This document shows, piece by piece, positions 15,424 through 23,399 of a stretch of DNA of 33,570 nucleotides (position 1 is its first letter; the number at the start of each line of letters is the position of its first letter). Position numbers and translations under genes: made by a program. This DNA is from Amycolatopsis pithecellobii (GTDB lineage: Bacteria; Actinomycetota; Actinomycetes; Mycobacteriales; Pseudonocardiaceae), in contig NZ_WMBA01000078.1 in the NCBI RefSeq assembly GCF_009707865.1, positions 1 through 33,570 of the forward strand, in the 5' to 3' direction. The notes beneath the pieces were generated by a model that was not told the origin of the DNA, made no database searches, and saw only the letters and a list, made by a program, of their open reading frames with translations.

Positions 15424-16557
15424 TTATTCGTCGATGATGCTCAGGAGCTCCGCGACCTTGGGGCTGGCCTGCTTGCGGCCGAAGTAGGTGTCGAGCGTCA
15501 TGCTCACCCGCTTGTGGCCGAGCTGGTCGGCTATTTCCCGTACGGTCAGGCCCTGATCGTTGAGCAGCGTGGCCGCCGTCTTGCGGAAGTTGTGACTGGT
15601 CACCCAGTCGAAGCCGAGCGCGCCCAGCGCCTCGCGAAGGTCGGCGTTCGTGTTCGACCGGTCCCGGAGCTTGCCGAGCTGCGAGGGGAACACGACGTTC
15701 CACTCGTTCTCGACCCGCGGCCGGGCGTCGACCAGCAGGACAAGCCACGGCGGCAAGTGGAGCGTCCGCCACCCTGCCTCGGTTTTGGGCTCCGGTTGCA
15801 GGATCAGCCCGACGCCCTTTTTCCGGACCACGGTCGCCCGGATCTCGACTGTGCCTGCTTCCAGGTCGAGTGCTTCCCAGGTGACGGCGAGAGCCTCACC
15901 GATGCGCATCCCGGTGCCAAGCATGAAGTCCACAAGCGCCGGGATGTCCCGCTCGACGGCCTTCTTGTCCTTTCGCAGTCCGGCCCGCAGCCTGCGTACT
16001 TCGTCGAGTTCGAGGGACCGCGCGTCCTTGCGTTTGATCGCGATGGGAGCGACATCCCGCATCGGGTTGTGGTCGATCGCTTCCCGCCGGGTCGCCAGCC
16101 CCATGACGCCGCTCAGGACCGTCTTCGCGTGTTTGGCCGCAGACGGACCTTTCTTGTCCCGCACCGAGATCAGGAACCGGTCAGCCACCCCCACAGTCAG
16201 CTCCCGCACCCGAAGATTCCCGACCGAGGGCAGCACATGAAGCCTGAGCGCGTCGTCGTAGGCGTCGACGGTCGAGGATGCCTTGTCCTGCTGCTTGAAC
16301 TCGTCGAACCAGACCCGGCACACTTCGCTGATGCGCGTGTCGGCCGTGATCTCACCCTGCCCGCCGGCCCGCGCACGGTCCCGTAGTGCTTCCAGCAGCG
16401 CTCGCTCTGCCTTCGCACCGGTTTCGCCATGCCGCTCGACCGGCCGCGTCACCCCGTCGTAATCGCGGTAATTCGCCATGGCGCGCCAGGATTTCAAGCC
16501 GAGTTGGTAGCGCCGGATCCTGCCCCACGTCCCGAGCGAGAGTGGTGGTCGCCCCAT
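15424..16557 (-). CDS. int: Tyrosine site-specific integrase of the AICE
   Basis: A 377-aa phage-type tyrosine recombinase that integrates and excises the element at tRNA-Arg. An N-terminal arm-type/AP2-like region (residues 1-60) is followed by a SAM-like core-binding domain (about 72-165) and a catalytic domain. Catalytic residues are visible: Arg218 (GTGMRIGEAL), His322 and Arg325 (SHNFRKTAAT), His348 (LGHKR) and the nucleophile Tyr358 (TLDTYFG). The ATG at 16557 is chosen because it overlaps the Xis stop (TGATG); the frame is open further upstream without a family match. The gene's 3' end lies 55 bp from attL, the usual AICE position. Confidence 0.95.
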   Translation of the reverse strand: MGRPPLSLGTWGRIRRYQLGLKSWRAMANYRDYDGVTRPVERHGETGAKAERALLEALRDRARAGGQGEITADTRISEVCRVWFDEFKQQDKASSTVDAYDDALRLHVLPSVGNLRVRELTVGVADRFLISVRDKKGPSAAKHAKTVLSGVMGLATRREAIDHNPMRDVAPIAIKRKDARSLELDEVRRLRAGLRKDKKAVERDIPALVDFMLGTGMRIGEALAVTWEALDLEAGTVEIRATVVRKKGVGLILQPEPKTEAGWRTLHLPPWLVLLVDARPRVENEWNVVFPSQLGKLRDRSNTNADLREALGALGFDWVTSHNFRKTAATLLNDQGLTVREIADQLGHKRVSMTLDTYFGRKQASPKVAELLSIIDE

Positions 16558-16754
16558 CAGGCGCTCTGCTCGTCGAGTGAGTCCACCCAGGCCCGCACAT
16601 CCTCCGCGCGGTACCGGATGTAGCGCCCCACACGCCGCCCGGACGGCCCATACCCGTGATGGCGCCACTGATACAGCGTCTTCACCGGCACTTGCAGGAA
16701 GTCCGCGACCTGTTCGACTGTCCACAAAGGCTCGATCGGTCGTACGTTGCCCAT
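16557..16754 (-). CDS. xis: Excisionase (MerR/Xis-like DNA-binding protein)
   Basis: A 65-aa protein with a winged helix-turn-helix of the excisionase/MerR type: LWTVEQVADFLQVPVKTLYQW, then a wing with GRRVGRYIRYRAEDVRAWV. Such Xis proteins bend att DNA and direct the integrase toward excision. The stop overlaps the int start by one base, and the gene is 13 bp downstream of rep, so rep-xis-int are co-expressed. The size and position are standard for AICEs. Confidence 0.92.
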   Translation of the reverse strand: MGNVRPIEPLWTVEQVADFLQVPVKTLYQWRHHGYGPSGRRVGRYIRYRAEDVRAWVDSLDEQSA

Positions 16755-16767
16755 CTTCGTTTCCCCC

Positions 16768-18375
16768 TCAGGCTGCTTGCTGAATTGCCGAAGTTTCTGG
16801 GTCTGGTGGTCTGGCGGCGAGTAGTGCTCTGTCGTACTCGGCTTTCCAGGTGATCCGTTCTGCGATGGCCCGCATGAGTAGGTGCGCGCGTGGTGGTGCG
16901 TTCCGGTCGCCGGGTTGGACTTTGCGCCAGATCAGCCGTGAGGTATCGCGTTCTGGCTTCTCGATGCCGACTCCGGCGAGCATGTCCCGTACGAACGCCT
17001 TGCGATCGGCCTTGTGGTCCGCGAGTGTCTTGCCGGACCACTTGCGTGACACCAGGACCCGCCGTCCCGGGAGCCCGAGCGTCGTCCGCCGATGCGCCCG
17101 GCCCTTGCAGTGCCCCGGTGTAGTCCGGCTGTTCGCTCCGAGCGGCTGTATCCCGTAGAGCAGCCAGACCGGGCAGCGAGGCGAGCACGGGGTGATCGAC
17201 AGCTCGGCGTGGAGCCGGTCATGGTGCTCGCGCTGTCTCGCGGTTGTGGCCTCCACGACTTCACCGGTGGATTTGGTGAGGTACTTGGTCAGGTACCCGA
17301 TGTGCCGCCCGGCCTCGTTTGTCCCGCCGAGAATTCCCTTGGAGTGCACTTGGCGTCCGAAAGTCACCACGTGCGCCGGTTCGTCGACGTCTTGGATCGC
17401 GTCCTCCCATGGCCGCAACGGTTTCTGTGTTTTCGGGTCTACAAAGGACTTCGTTCGCATGTCCCACACGGGCAGGTACTCCCCGCTGTAGCGGAGTTCG
17501 TCATGCTCCGGCCACCACACCTGGTGATAAGTGGCCTCCGTGACCTGCCGGATCACGTCATGCGGGATCGATCCCCGCAGGGCGGCATGCAGGTGCGGGG
17601 CGGCCCGTTTCTGGGGTTCGACGGTGGCGAAGTACTGGACGTCCCATCCGACGACGCGGCGAAGGTTCTGCCACCACCGGTCCACCAGCGACGAGAAATG
17701 CACCGCATCCCGCGCCGCCCGCCGATAGTCATACGTCGCCATATCGACCGGGGTGGCGTCGTCGCGCACGCGCCCGTATGTGTCGCAGGTCAGCGTCACG
17801 AACATGGACGGCCGGAACTTCCCGGCGTACTCCCTTCCCACGGTGGTCTTGGCGACCTTCTTCCGAGGCAGGTTCGGTGCATCCTGCCTCCGCCTCGTCG
17901 ACCGCTTGGCAGGTTTCTTCCCCGGCAGATCCGGCGAGGGAAGACGGCCGCGCATCCCGAGTTGCCGAAGTTCTTCATCGACACTGCGGATTTCCTCGCG
18001 CAGCTCGTCCGCCTGGCCCTCCTCGCCGGTCTCCACCGCATGCCGGTACGCCTGCACGAGATCTGCCCGGAACGCCATCAACTCCTTCTGATCCTCACTC
18101 GGCGGGGCCGGGGTGAAGTCGGGTTCTTCGGTCAGGTGCCACCCTTCCCGGCACTGGGCTTGCCGAAGTGCCTTGGCTTTCTTGGCACACGGGGCACAGA
18201 CACTCTCCACAGTGGACCCACACGGCACGGCCACATACCGCAACTCGCCCGTGTCGGGGTCGCCGACCTCCATCGTGAACGGCCGGACACAGACGCCGTG
18301 TTTCTCGGCGGTGGCCTTAATGACCTCGGTGGAGAGCGGTTGCCGGAGGCGTTCGGCGCGGGGTGCGGTGGTCAT
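16768..18375 (-). CDS. Rolling-circle replication initiator (RepSA-like, HUH)
   Basis: A 535-aa replication initiator of the AICE/actinomycete plasmid type. A zinc-binding-like cluster is near the N-terminus (C60-x2-C63, C75, H80). The HUH metal site is PHLHAAL (H261, H263), preceded by the family motif FVTLTCDTYGRV at about 202-213. Candidate catalytic tyrosines are Y361 and Y365 in GYLTKYLTKST. The protein nicks the double-strand origin to start rolling-circle replication after excision. Its start overlaps the ftsK stop (ATGA). Residues about 130-185 form a basic, probably flexible linker (KKPAKRSTRRR). Confidence 0.9.
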   Translation of the reverse strand: MTTAPRAERLRQPLSTEVIKATAEKHGVCVRPFTMEVGDPDTGELRYVAVPCGSTVESVCAPCAKKAKALRQAQCREGWHLTEEPDFTPAPPSEDQKELMAFRADLVQAYRHAVETGEEGQADELREEIRSVDEELRQLGMRGRLPSPDLPGKKPAKRSTRRRQDAPNLPRKKVAKTTVGREYAGKFRPSMFVTLTCDTYGRVRDDATPVDMATYDYRRAARDAVHFSSLVDRWWQNLRRVVGWDVQYFATVEPQKRAAPHLHAALRGSIPHDVIRQVTEATYHQVWWPEHDELRYSGEYLPVWDMRTKSFVDPKTQKPLRPWEDAIQDVDEPAHVVTFGRQVHSKGILGGTNEAGRHIGYLTKYLTKSTGEVVEATTARQREHHDRLHAELSITPCSPRCPVWLLYGIQPLGANSRTTPGHCKGRAHRRTTLGLPGRRVLVSRKWSGKTLADHKADRKAFVRDMLAGVGIEKPERDTSRLIWRKVQPGDRNAPPRAHLLMRAIAERITWKAEYDRALLAARPPDPETSAIQQAA

Positions 18376-19907
18376 GCCGCGACCCCCTCACCAGGCAGCA
18401 CGACCACGTCTTTGTTGACCACATAGGTTTCCAGGGCTTTGACCATCTCGTCGGGCACCCACCCGGCACGCACCCGCAACGGTTCGCGCAGGCCCTCGCC
18501 CCACACGTAGCCAACCCCGGCCGCAGATTCCTCAATCCGGTTCGCCCACGCGCCCCGCTCGTAGGCTTGGTCACCGAGAACCATCCCGACGTGGGACTTC
18601 GCGGTCACCCGCAGACAGATCCGGCGGGGGAACAGCTCCCGTACCGGTACGGTCTCCTTGGTCGGTTCCTGGACGTAGCCGCGGACCGTGAACCCCAACG
18701 CCCGCCCCTGTGTGGTGAGCAGGGCGACCTTTTCCACGATGGCGTCTCGGGTCTTGCGATCCACGTACCGGGTGAGAGCGCCGATCTCGTCGAATTCCAG
18801 CAATTCCAGTGGATGTTCTGTGGAGACTGGGACGGTGCGGACCCGGCCGGCGAACTCCGTCTTGCGGGCGTCCATTGCGCCGACGAGGTCATCCAGCAGC
18901 GCCAGGGCTTCCTTGGGGGTGACGGCGTAGCGGTGGAAGATCCCGCGCCCGTAGGCGAGTTCCATACCTTTCGGGTCGATCCCCGACACCCGCACCAGGC
19001 CGTCGCGGATCGCCGGGGCAATGGAGACCAGCGGGCACCACATGACCGAGTTCTTCCCCGCACCCGAGGCACCGGCCGTGAGGGTGTGACTCCCGGACCC
19101 ATGGAGGGGTAGGTACCAGTCTTGGCCGTACTCGGTGCGCCCGGCCCACGCGTGGCGCACATCGACCGATTCACCCAGCGCCGGGACCGGTACCGGGGCG
19201 GCGAGCAGGTCGCGGCGTTGGAAGTCGATCGACACCACGTTCGGCGCGATTTCCCTGACCTGGCAACGACTGACCTTGCGTGCCGTAGCCAGTGCACGGG
19301 CGGCGTCGTCGAAGTCTTCGGGTTTCTGCCCCGGCACGAGCTCGACGCGGACTTCATCCCAGGACGGCCCGGACTTCACCGCACGCACCCGGGGAACCTG
19401 CACGCTCTGGTGGTCTCGTTTGCGGACGATCTTCTTACGTCCCACCAGGCTCACGGTCACGTCGACCGGGATTACGTCGTCTTTGACGCTCAGCCCGCAG
19501 GCGTGCAGCCAGCCGGGCAGCTTGGGGGTGTAGACCATCCAGCGTTGCCACCACGACCGCACCACCCGCCCGGCCCAGTGATCGAACGACACCAGGTGAC
19601 ACCGCCGCCACATCAGCAAAACCGCTGTCACGGTCGCGGCCCCGAGGGCCAGGGACTGCCAGCCGATCCAGTAGCACCACGCGGCCACCGCCAGCACCGT
19701 AAGGCTCGTGCGGGGGTGGCTGATGATTTCCTTCACCATCCAGCCCAGGCCCCTCAGAACCCACCACAGGGCCAGAAACACCACCGCCGCAGCGGCGAGG
19801 GCTTCTGCGATGGAGGCCAGGGCACGCCCGAGCTTGTGCAGCACCCACACCACAACCGCCAGACCAACCCCGCCGAGCAACAACGCTCCGATGGTGTGCC
19901 CGCTCAT
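18372..19907 (-). CDS. FtsK/SpoIIIE-type conjugative DNA translocase (TraSA/TraB-like)
   Basis: A 511-aa membrane-anchored motor for transfer of double-stranded AICE DNA. Hydrophobic helices lie at about residues 8-25, 36-52 and 68-98. The FtsK-like ATPase follows, with Walker A GASGAGKNS (279-287, K285), Walker B LLEFDEIGAL, and late motifs LLTTQGRALGFTVRGYVQEP and LRVTAKSHVGMVLGD. The residue after the P-loop lysine is Asn rather than Ser/Thr. ATG 19907 is chosen because it has GGGGGAGG upstream and overlaps the zinc-ribbon stop (ATGA). It is in one operon with rep, xis and int. Confidence 0.92.
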   Translation of the reverse strand: MSGHTIGALLLGGVGLAVVVWVLHKLGRALASIAEALAAAAVVFLALWWVLRGLGWMVKEIISHPRTSLTVLAVAAWCYWIGWQSLALGAATVTAVLLMWRRCHLVSFDHWAGRVVRSWWQRWMVYTPKLPGWLHACGLSVKDDVIPVDVTVSLVGRKKIVRKRDHQSVQVPRVRAVKSGPSWDEVRVELVPGQKPEDFDDAARALATARKVSRCQVREIAPNVVSIDFQRRDLLAAPVPVPALGESVDVRHAWAGRTEYGQDWYLPLHGSGSHTLTAGASGAGKNSVMWCPLVSIAPAIRDGLVRVSGIDPKGMELAYGRGIFHRYAVTPKEALALLDDLVGAMDARKTEFAGRVRTVPVSTEHPLELLEFDEIGALTRYVDRKTRDAIVEKVALLTTQGRALGFTVRGYVQEPTKETVPVRELFPRRICLRVTAKSHVGMVLGDQAYERGAWANRIEESAAGVGYVWGEGLREPLRVRAGWVPDEMVKALETYVVNKDVVVLPGEGVAA

Positions 19908-20071
19908 CGGGCCTCCCCCGCCCGAGCCGGGATCGGGAGCGGGAGCCGACCCGCGCACGCGGCGCATTCGGTGTCACCGGGCGCCAACCGGGTGAATTTC
20001 TTACATGCGGCGCACCGCGCCGGGACGCGGCCACTTGACCGGGACCGGTTGTCGTCGTTTATCGTTTCCAT
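19904..20071 (-). CDS. Small zinc-ribbon protein of the AICE transfer operon
   Basis: A 55-aa ORF found by reading the gap upstream of the translocase. It begins METINDDNRS, contains two CxxC knuckles (CAAC at residues 20-23 and CAAC at 36-39, spacing 12) and ends ARAGEAR. The four cysteines make a classic zinc-ribbon. ATG 20071 has GGAG eight bases upstream, and the stop overlaps the translocase start as ATGA, so it is translationally coupled. No family is recognised by name; DNA or protein binding in transfer or replication is inferred from the fold and position. Confidence 0.75.
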   Translation of the reverse strand: METINDDNRSRSSGRVPARCAACKKFTRLAPGDTECAACAGRLPLPIPARAGEAR

Positions 20072-20222
20072 TTGTCTGCTCCAACGGGTGGACAGCGCAG
20101 AAGCGGAAATGGTTGGTAGCCAGGGGTTCCGCTTCTGCGCCTTTACATTTTTGGTCCCGCACGAGTACGCGTGTCACCGACACACGATCCACGTGCGGTT
20201 AATTCCTTCTCAAATGCTCGTC

Positions 20223-20483
20223 CTACTGGGGCGAGATCACGAAAGCTCCTCGGCCGGGAACAACAACGATCAGCCCGCGGCGCTCCAACAATTCCAATCC
20301 GCGCCGATATGTTGTGATCGCAACCCCGTACTCGTAAGCCGAGGGCTCAATGAGCGGCAACCGTAAACAATGCTGCAAATCGCCCGACACAAGGCGAGCC
20401 TCGATATCATCGGCAATCCACTCATATGGATATCCCGGGTAATCGTCAGGCTTGCGCCGGGAACCGCCTATGGGAGGAGGCAT
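20223..20483 (-). CDS. GntR-like winged-helix regulator, KorSA candidate
   Basis: An 86-aa protein consisting only of a GntR-type winged helix (WIADDIEARLVSGDL, then AYEYGVAITTYRRGLELLER and the wing GLIVVVPGRGAFVI). ATG 20483 is chosen over two GTG codons just upstream because GAGGAGG lies at ideal distance. KorSA of pSAM2 is a GntR-family repressor of pra and of itself. This gene and the pra-like gene share a 16-bp upstream repeat, so it is the best KorSA candidate here, although it lacks a large effector domain. The zinc-ribbon/transfer genes follow after 151 bp. Confidence 0.8.
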   Translation of the reverse strand: MPPPIGGSRRKPDDYPGYPYEWIADDIEARLVSGDLQHCLRLPLIEPSAYEYGVAITTYRRGLELLERRGLIVVVPGRGAFVISPQ

Positions 20484-20507
20484 CACCACGCCTCCTCGGC
20501 AACGAAT

Positions 20508-20813
20508 CTAGCGACTGTCCTTTGTGGTCTGAGGTGGGGCGATGTAGGTTCCTTTGGACCTGATCGTCACCACCAGACCGCGCTCACGCAGCACCCGGGT
20601 GGCATGCCGTGCGGGGCCTAGCGACACGCCGTACTCCCGCGCCAGCCTCTGCTCATTGGGCAACACGGCATTCGGCGGCAGATCACCGGCCTCGATCCGC
20701 TCCGCGATGTGTTCGGCGACGAAGGTGTACAGATACCCCGGCCTCGCCTCGTCCGGCCTCACCCACGCCGCCTGAGGCTGCTCCTGCTGCATGACCGATG
20801 CCACCCCGCTCAC
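20508..20813 (-). CDS. GntR-like winged-helix regulator (second copy)
   Basis: A 101-aa winged-helix protein: YTFVAEHIAERIEAGDLPPN, then AREYGVSLGPARHATRVLRER and the wing GLVVTIRSKGTYIAPPQ. This is the GntR DNA-binding domain without an effector domain. It starts with GTG 20813, overlapping the stop of the pra-like gene (GTGA), so it is made together with it; ATG 20792 is an alternative. Its last codons contain one of the two copies of the 16-bp repeat that sits upstream of the next GntR gene. Two adjacent, diverged regulators may divide control of replication/excision and transfer. Confidence 0.8.
   Translation of the reverse strand: MSGVASVMQQEQPQAAWVRPDEARPGYLYTFVAEHIAERIEAGDLPPNAVLPNEQRLAREYGVSLGPARHATRVLRERGLVVTIRSKGTYIAPPQTTKDSR
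20514..20529 (-). promoter_or_regulatory. 16-bp repeat, candidate KorSA-type operator (copy 1)
   Basis: GACCACAAAGGACAGT on the minus strand, identical to the copy at 21276-21291. It lies 31-46 bases before the ATG of the 86-aa GntR gene and overlaps the end of the preceding GntR gene. The identity continues loosely as YGSTAG. Confidence 0.6.
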
Positions 20814-21253
20814 GCGGCCTTCGCCGGAGGCTCGCCGGCCGACTTGCCCGACCGGCCACCAACAGGCTTGAACCCGGTCGTGCGGAACACGTAGGACTGA
20901 TACTTGAACTCGCCACTGCCCGCCACACGCGGCTTGGCCGTCAGCCCGTCCAACTCGATCGGCCGCATCCCCGGCAACACCTCGGTGGTGGTCGGCACCG
21001 GCTGCACGTCGGCCAGGAAGGTCACCTCGAACGAGGCCCGCTTCGCGTTCGGCTCAGACGGGTCGGTCACCGTTGCCTTCCACTGCCGCCGCCCGGTCAC
21101 CTCATCCACCCGCTGCCGCGTCGGACGACCCGCCGCGCGGTCCTCCCGTGACTGATACTCGGTGTCCGGCGACACCTCACCGACCAACACCAAACCCTGA
21201 GGAAACGCCTCATCAAAATCGACCGGAAACCGGTGCCCCCGTGGAATCGCCAT
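20810..21253 (-). CDS. pra: Pra-like activator of AICE replication, integration and excision
   Basis: A 147-aa soluble protein with the start MAIPRGHRFPVDFDEAFPQG and later segments TGRRQWKATVTDPSEPNAKR, EVLPGMRPIELDGLTAKPRV and EFKYQSYVFRTTGF. This matches AICE proteins usually annotated as plasmid replication, integration and excision activator, after pSAM2 Pra. Pra turns on rep-xis-int. ATG 21253 is chosen because GAGGAG lies 9 bases upstream. The 16-bp repeat lies 23-38 bases upstream of the ATG, as expected for KorSA control of pra. Its stop overlaps the following GntR start. No catalytic motif is visible; the name rests on family resemblance and context. Confidence 0.75.
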   Translation of the reverse strand: MAIPRGHRFPVDFDEAFPQGLVLVGEVSPDTEYQSREDRAAGRPTRQRVDEVTGRRQWKATVTDPSEPNAKRASFEVTFLADVQPVPTTTEVLPGMRPIELDGLTAKPRVAGSGEFKYQSYVFRTTGFKPVGGRSGKSAGEPPAKAA

Positions 21254-21275
21254 GACCCACAACTCCTCACTACCA

Positions 21276-21291
21276 ACTGTCCTTTGTGGTC
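21276..21291 (-). promoter_or_regulatory. 16-bp repeat, candidate KorSA-type operator (copy 2)
   Basis: GACCACAAAGGACAGT on the minus strand, identical to 20514-20529, located just upstream of the pra-like gene and its ribosome-binding site. It probably overlaps the promoter. Confidence 0.6.
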
Positions 21292-21353
21292 ACTTTCAGT
21301 GCGCCCGCATCCGGTAGGACGCGGTGTAACTCAAGGAGACACCCGAACAGCAA

Positions 21354-21384
21354 GAAGACCCCGGAAAAACCTTCCGGGGTCTTC
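21354..21384. terminator. Strong hairpin between NUDIX and pra-like genes
   Basis: A perfect 13-bp inverted repeat, GAAGACCCCGGAA (21354-21366) and TTCCGGGGTCTTC (21372-21384), with a 5-base loop. It lies 25 bases beyond the NUDIX stop and upstream of the pra promoter region. There is no long T-run, which is common in high-GC terminators. It insulates the two minus-strand units. Confidence 0.75.
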
Positions 21385-21408
21385 GGAGCAGTCGTGCTGG
21401 CGGTCAGG

Positions 21409-21882
21409 TCAGGAAGTGCTCACCGGCTCGCCGTGCTCAAGATAGGTCACATCGCTGTTCAGCGCCGACCAGAGACGGCGGGCGAGCCGTTCTATGGTGT
21501 ACTGCGCCAAGTCGTCGACCTCGACGTACCGCGCTTCATCGATCTCCCCGTCGGAGAACTTGAACGCGACGTCTTGCGGCAGGCGAGGCCCGGCGAACAG
21601 GAACAGGAGCTTGTCGCCTTCGGCTTCGGAAGGTGCCCAATCGACAGCAAGCAGCTTGCCGACTTCGATCGACAACCCGAGTTCTTCACGGACCTCGCGT
21701 TGCGCCGCTTCGCGCGGTGATTCTCCCGGCTCGACGTAACCGCCGGGGACATCCCAGTAGTCCTTATACGTCGTATGCACCATCAAGATGCGCGCCTGCT
21801 CGTCGGTGAAAATGACACCGGCTGCCGTCCGAGGCGTTGCCATGGCCACCTGCTCATTACCCACGACCGGAGCGTACGGCAT
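21409..21882 (-). CDS. NUDIX hydrolase, Pif-like (element immunity candidate)
   Basis: A 157-aa NUDIX protein. The complete Nudix box is GGYVEPGESPREAAQREVREELG (G48, E54, R62, E63, E66, E67, G69; described as positions), which binds Mg2+ for cleavage of nucleoside diphosphate derivatives. In pSAM2 the immunity factor Pif carries a Nudix motif and blocks redundant transfer into cells already holding the element; this gene is in the comparable part of the AICE. It follows the HTH gene by 6 bp, so the pair is co-transcribed. ATG 21882 or ATG 21843 (with AGG five bases upstream) may be the start. The exact substrate cannot be inferred. Confidence 0.85.
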   Translation of the reverse strand: MPYAPVVGNEQVAMATPRTAAGVIFTDEQARILMVHTTYKDYWDVPGGYVEPGESPREAAQREVREELGLSIEVGKLLAVDWAPSEAEGDKLLFLFAGPRLPQDVAFKFSDGEIDEARYVEVDDLAQYTIERLARRLWSALNSDVTYLEHGEPVSTS

Positions 21883-21888
21883 ACACCG

Positions 21889-23106
21889 CTACGCGACATT
21901 GAGCCGTTCGGCGAGGTAGGCGAGCTGCTCGTCACGAGGCCCACGGTTACGGCGTATCCAGGTCAGCACGAGATCTCGACTCAATGAGTGATGCCGGACC
22001 TGTTCTGGAGCAACTTGCTCGGCATCGAGAATCAAGCGCAGAGCGTCGTCACGGTGGTTGCGAGCGCTGTAGGCACGTGCGACCTCCAAACGGTGCCTCA
22101 CCTGCCGTTCCACGGGGAGCGGGGACGGGTCCACGCGAGGCCCGAGGTCAAGTGCGAGTGGCACGTTGCCAAGCTCCATCGCGGTTGCCACGCGGTGAAT
22201 CGCCACGTTGGTCGGTCCGAACGCATTCCACAGCAGGTTGTCGTCCCGTCGTAACTGCTGAGCCGCCAATTCGGCTTGGCGCAGGAACTCGGTAGTCATG
22301 GCCTGGTCGTCAGCACGAGCAGCCGCCATGGCTCCAGTCAAGTACATGGTGCCGTAGACCGACACGAACGCTCGGCTTGAGGTCGACTCCAGCGTGCCGA
22401 TCGTCGCTGGTGTGTTGTCGATCAAGCTGACCGCGTCGGAGTGCCTTCCGGCCGACAGCAGCGCATGGCAGACCGAGCGGATCAAGGAGGTGAGTACCAC
22501 GGGCTCGTCGGCTTGCTCAGCCAGATCGTAACCGCGTTGCGCGGCGATACACGCCAAATCGGTTTCCCCGATTTTCGTCAGCACACCGGTACTTGCCTGG
22601 TAAGTCAACGCAAGGAGCCGCTGGCACCTTCTCTTGTCTGCACCGTCGTATTGATCGACCGCGTACACAAGATCTTCTATCAGTCCAGGAAGAATGCCCG
22701 TCATGTAACCAAACAGGGAGGACTGATAAGCATCCCAGACCGCCGTCACACGCTCCAACAGGGCATCGGGTGAGTGCAGATCCCGTGCCGCTCGTCCGGT
22801 CGGAATTAGCTGCCGATAAGTCAACAATGCGGCCCGCAGCGACGGAACAGTTCTTTCGCCGGTATCAGGTCCCCAATCTACAAATGACCGCTCAGCCAGC
22901 AGATCAGCAAGATCTATGTCGAGTTGCTCGGCCACCGAGCTGATAACAGAAAGTCGATCGAGCTGAATACGGTTGTTCTCGACCTTGTTCAACCAGTCCT
23001 CAGTACGACCGACCAGCTCCGCCAACACACGCTGAGACAAGCCCCGGCGACGTCGATACCAAGAGATGCGCTCCCCGATGGTCAACCGAACAGTCTCACC
23101 CCGCAT
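21889..23106 (-). CDS. XRE-type HTH regulator with TPR-like C-terminal region
   Basis: A 405-aa protein with an N-terminal XRE/Cro helix-turn-helix (residues about 8-65: GERISWYRRRRGLSQRVLAE, then GRTEDWLNKVENNRIQLDRL) and a long all-helical region (about 80-395) with TPR-like repeats. This design is common in actinobacterial regulators that sense small peptides or partner proteins. ATG 23106 is used because GGAG lies five bases upstream; the longer open frame has no support. It pairs with the NUDIX gene downstream, a coupling often seen in AICEs. The 293-bp gap upstream (23107-23399) shows no convincing gene. Confidence 0.85.
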   Translation of the reverse strand: MRGETVRLTIGERISWYRRRRGLSQRVLAELVGRTEDWLNKVENNRIQLDRLSVISSVAEQLDIDLADLLAERSFVDWGPDTGERTVPSLRAALLTYRQLIPTGRAARDLHSPDALLERVTAVWDAYQSSLFGYMTGILPGLIEDLVYAVDQYDGADKRRCQRLLALTYQASTGVLTKIGETDLACIAAQRGYDLAEQADEPVVLTSLIRSVCHALLSAGRHSDAVSLIDNTPATIGTLESTSSRAFVSVYGTMYLTGAMAAARADDQAMTTEFLRQAELAAQQLRRDDNLLWNAFGPTNVAIHRVATAMELGNVPLALDLGPRVDPSPLPVERQVRHRLEVARAYSARNHRDDALRLILDAEQVAPEQVRHHSLSRDLVLTWIRRNRGPRDEQLAYLAERLNVA

Positions 23107-23399
23107 ATCTCCACGGTAGCAGTGGTCTACCCGCACTGAGCTCTGGTTTGGTCCAGTCGAGGGACGACGAGCGCGACGCTGAACGGCGATGTTGATCAGG
23201 TTGGGCACCGCTGACCAGAGCATATCCTTGACTGGGTGCGCTCCGGATTCCGTACAGCGGCCACACGCCGCAGATTAGGTGCACGCTGGCGCGTTGTTGT
23301 GGTTGTTCCAAGCGGCCGGCGGCGGGGAGCCAGCGTTGACCCATGGTACTGGCCTGATGACGAAGCTGCTGCCACGTGGTTCAGAGACCCGGGCCGTTG

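Noticed and set aside
15120..15772. ORFs crossing tRNA-Arg and the int 3' end
   Set aside because: They overlap stable RNA and the att repeat and are out of frame with the integrase.
23096..23344. 82-codon ORF in the gap between the HTH and protease genes
   Set aside because: Overlaps the HTH gene's promoter and start, lacks a ribosome-binding site and shows no conserved features.
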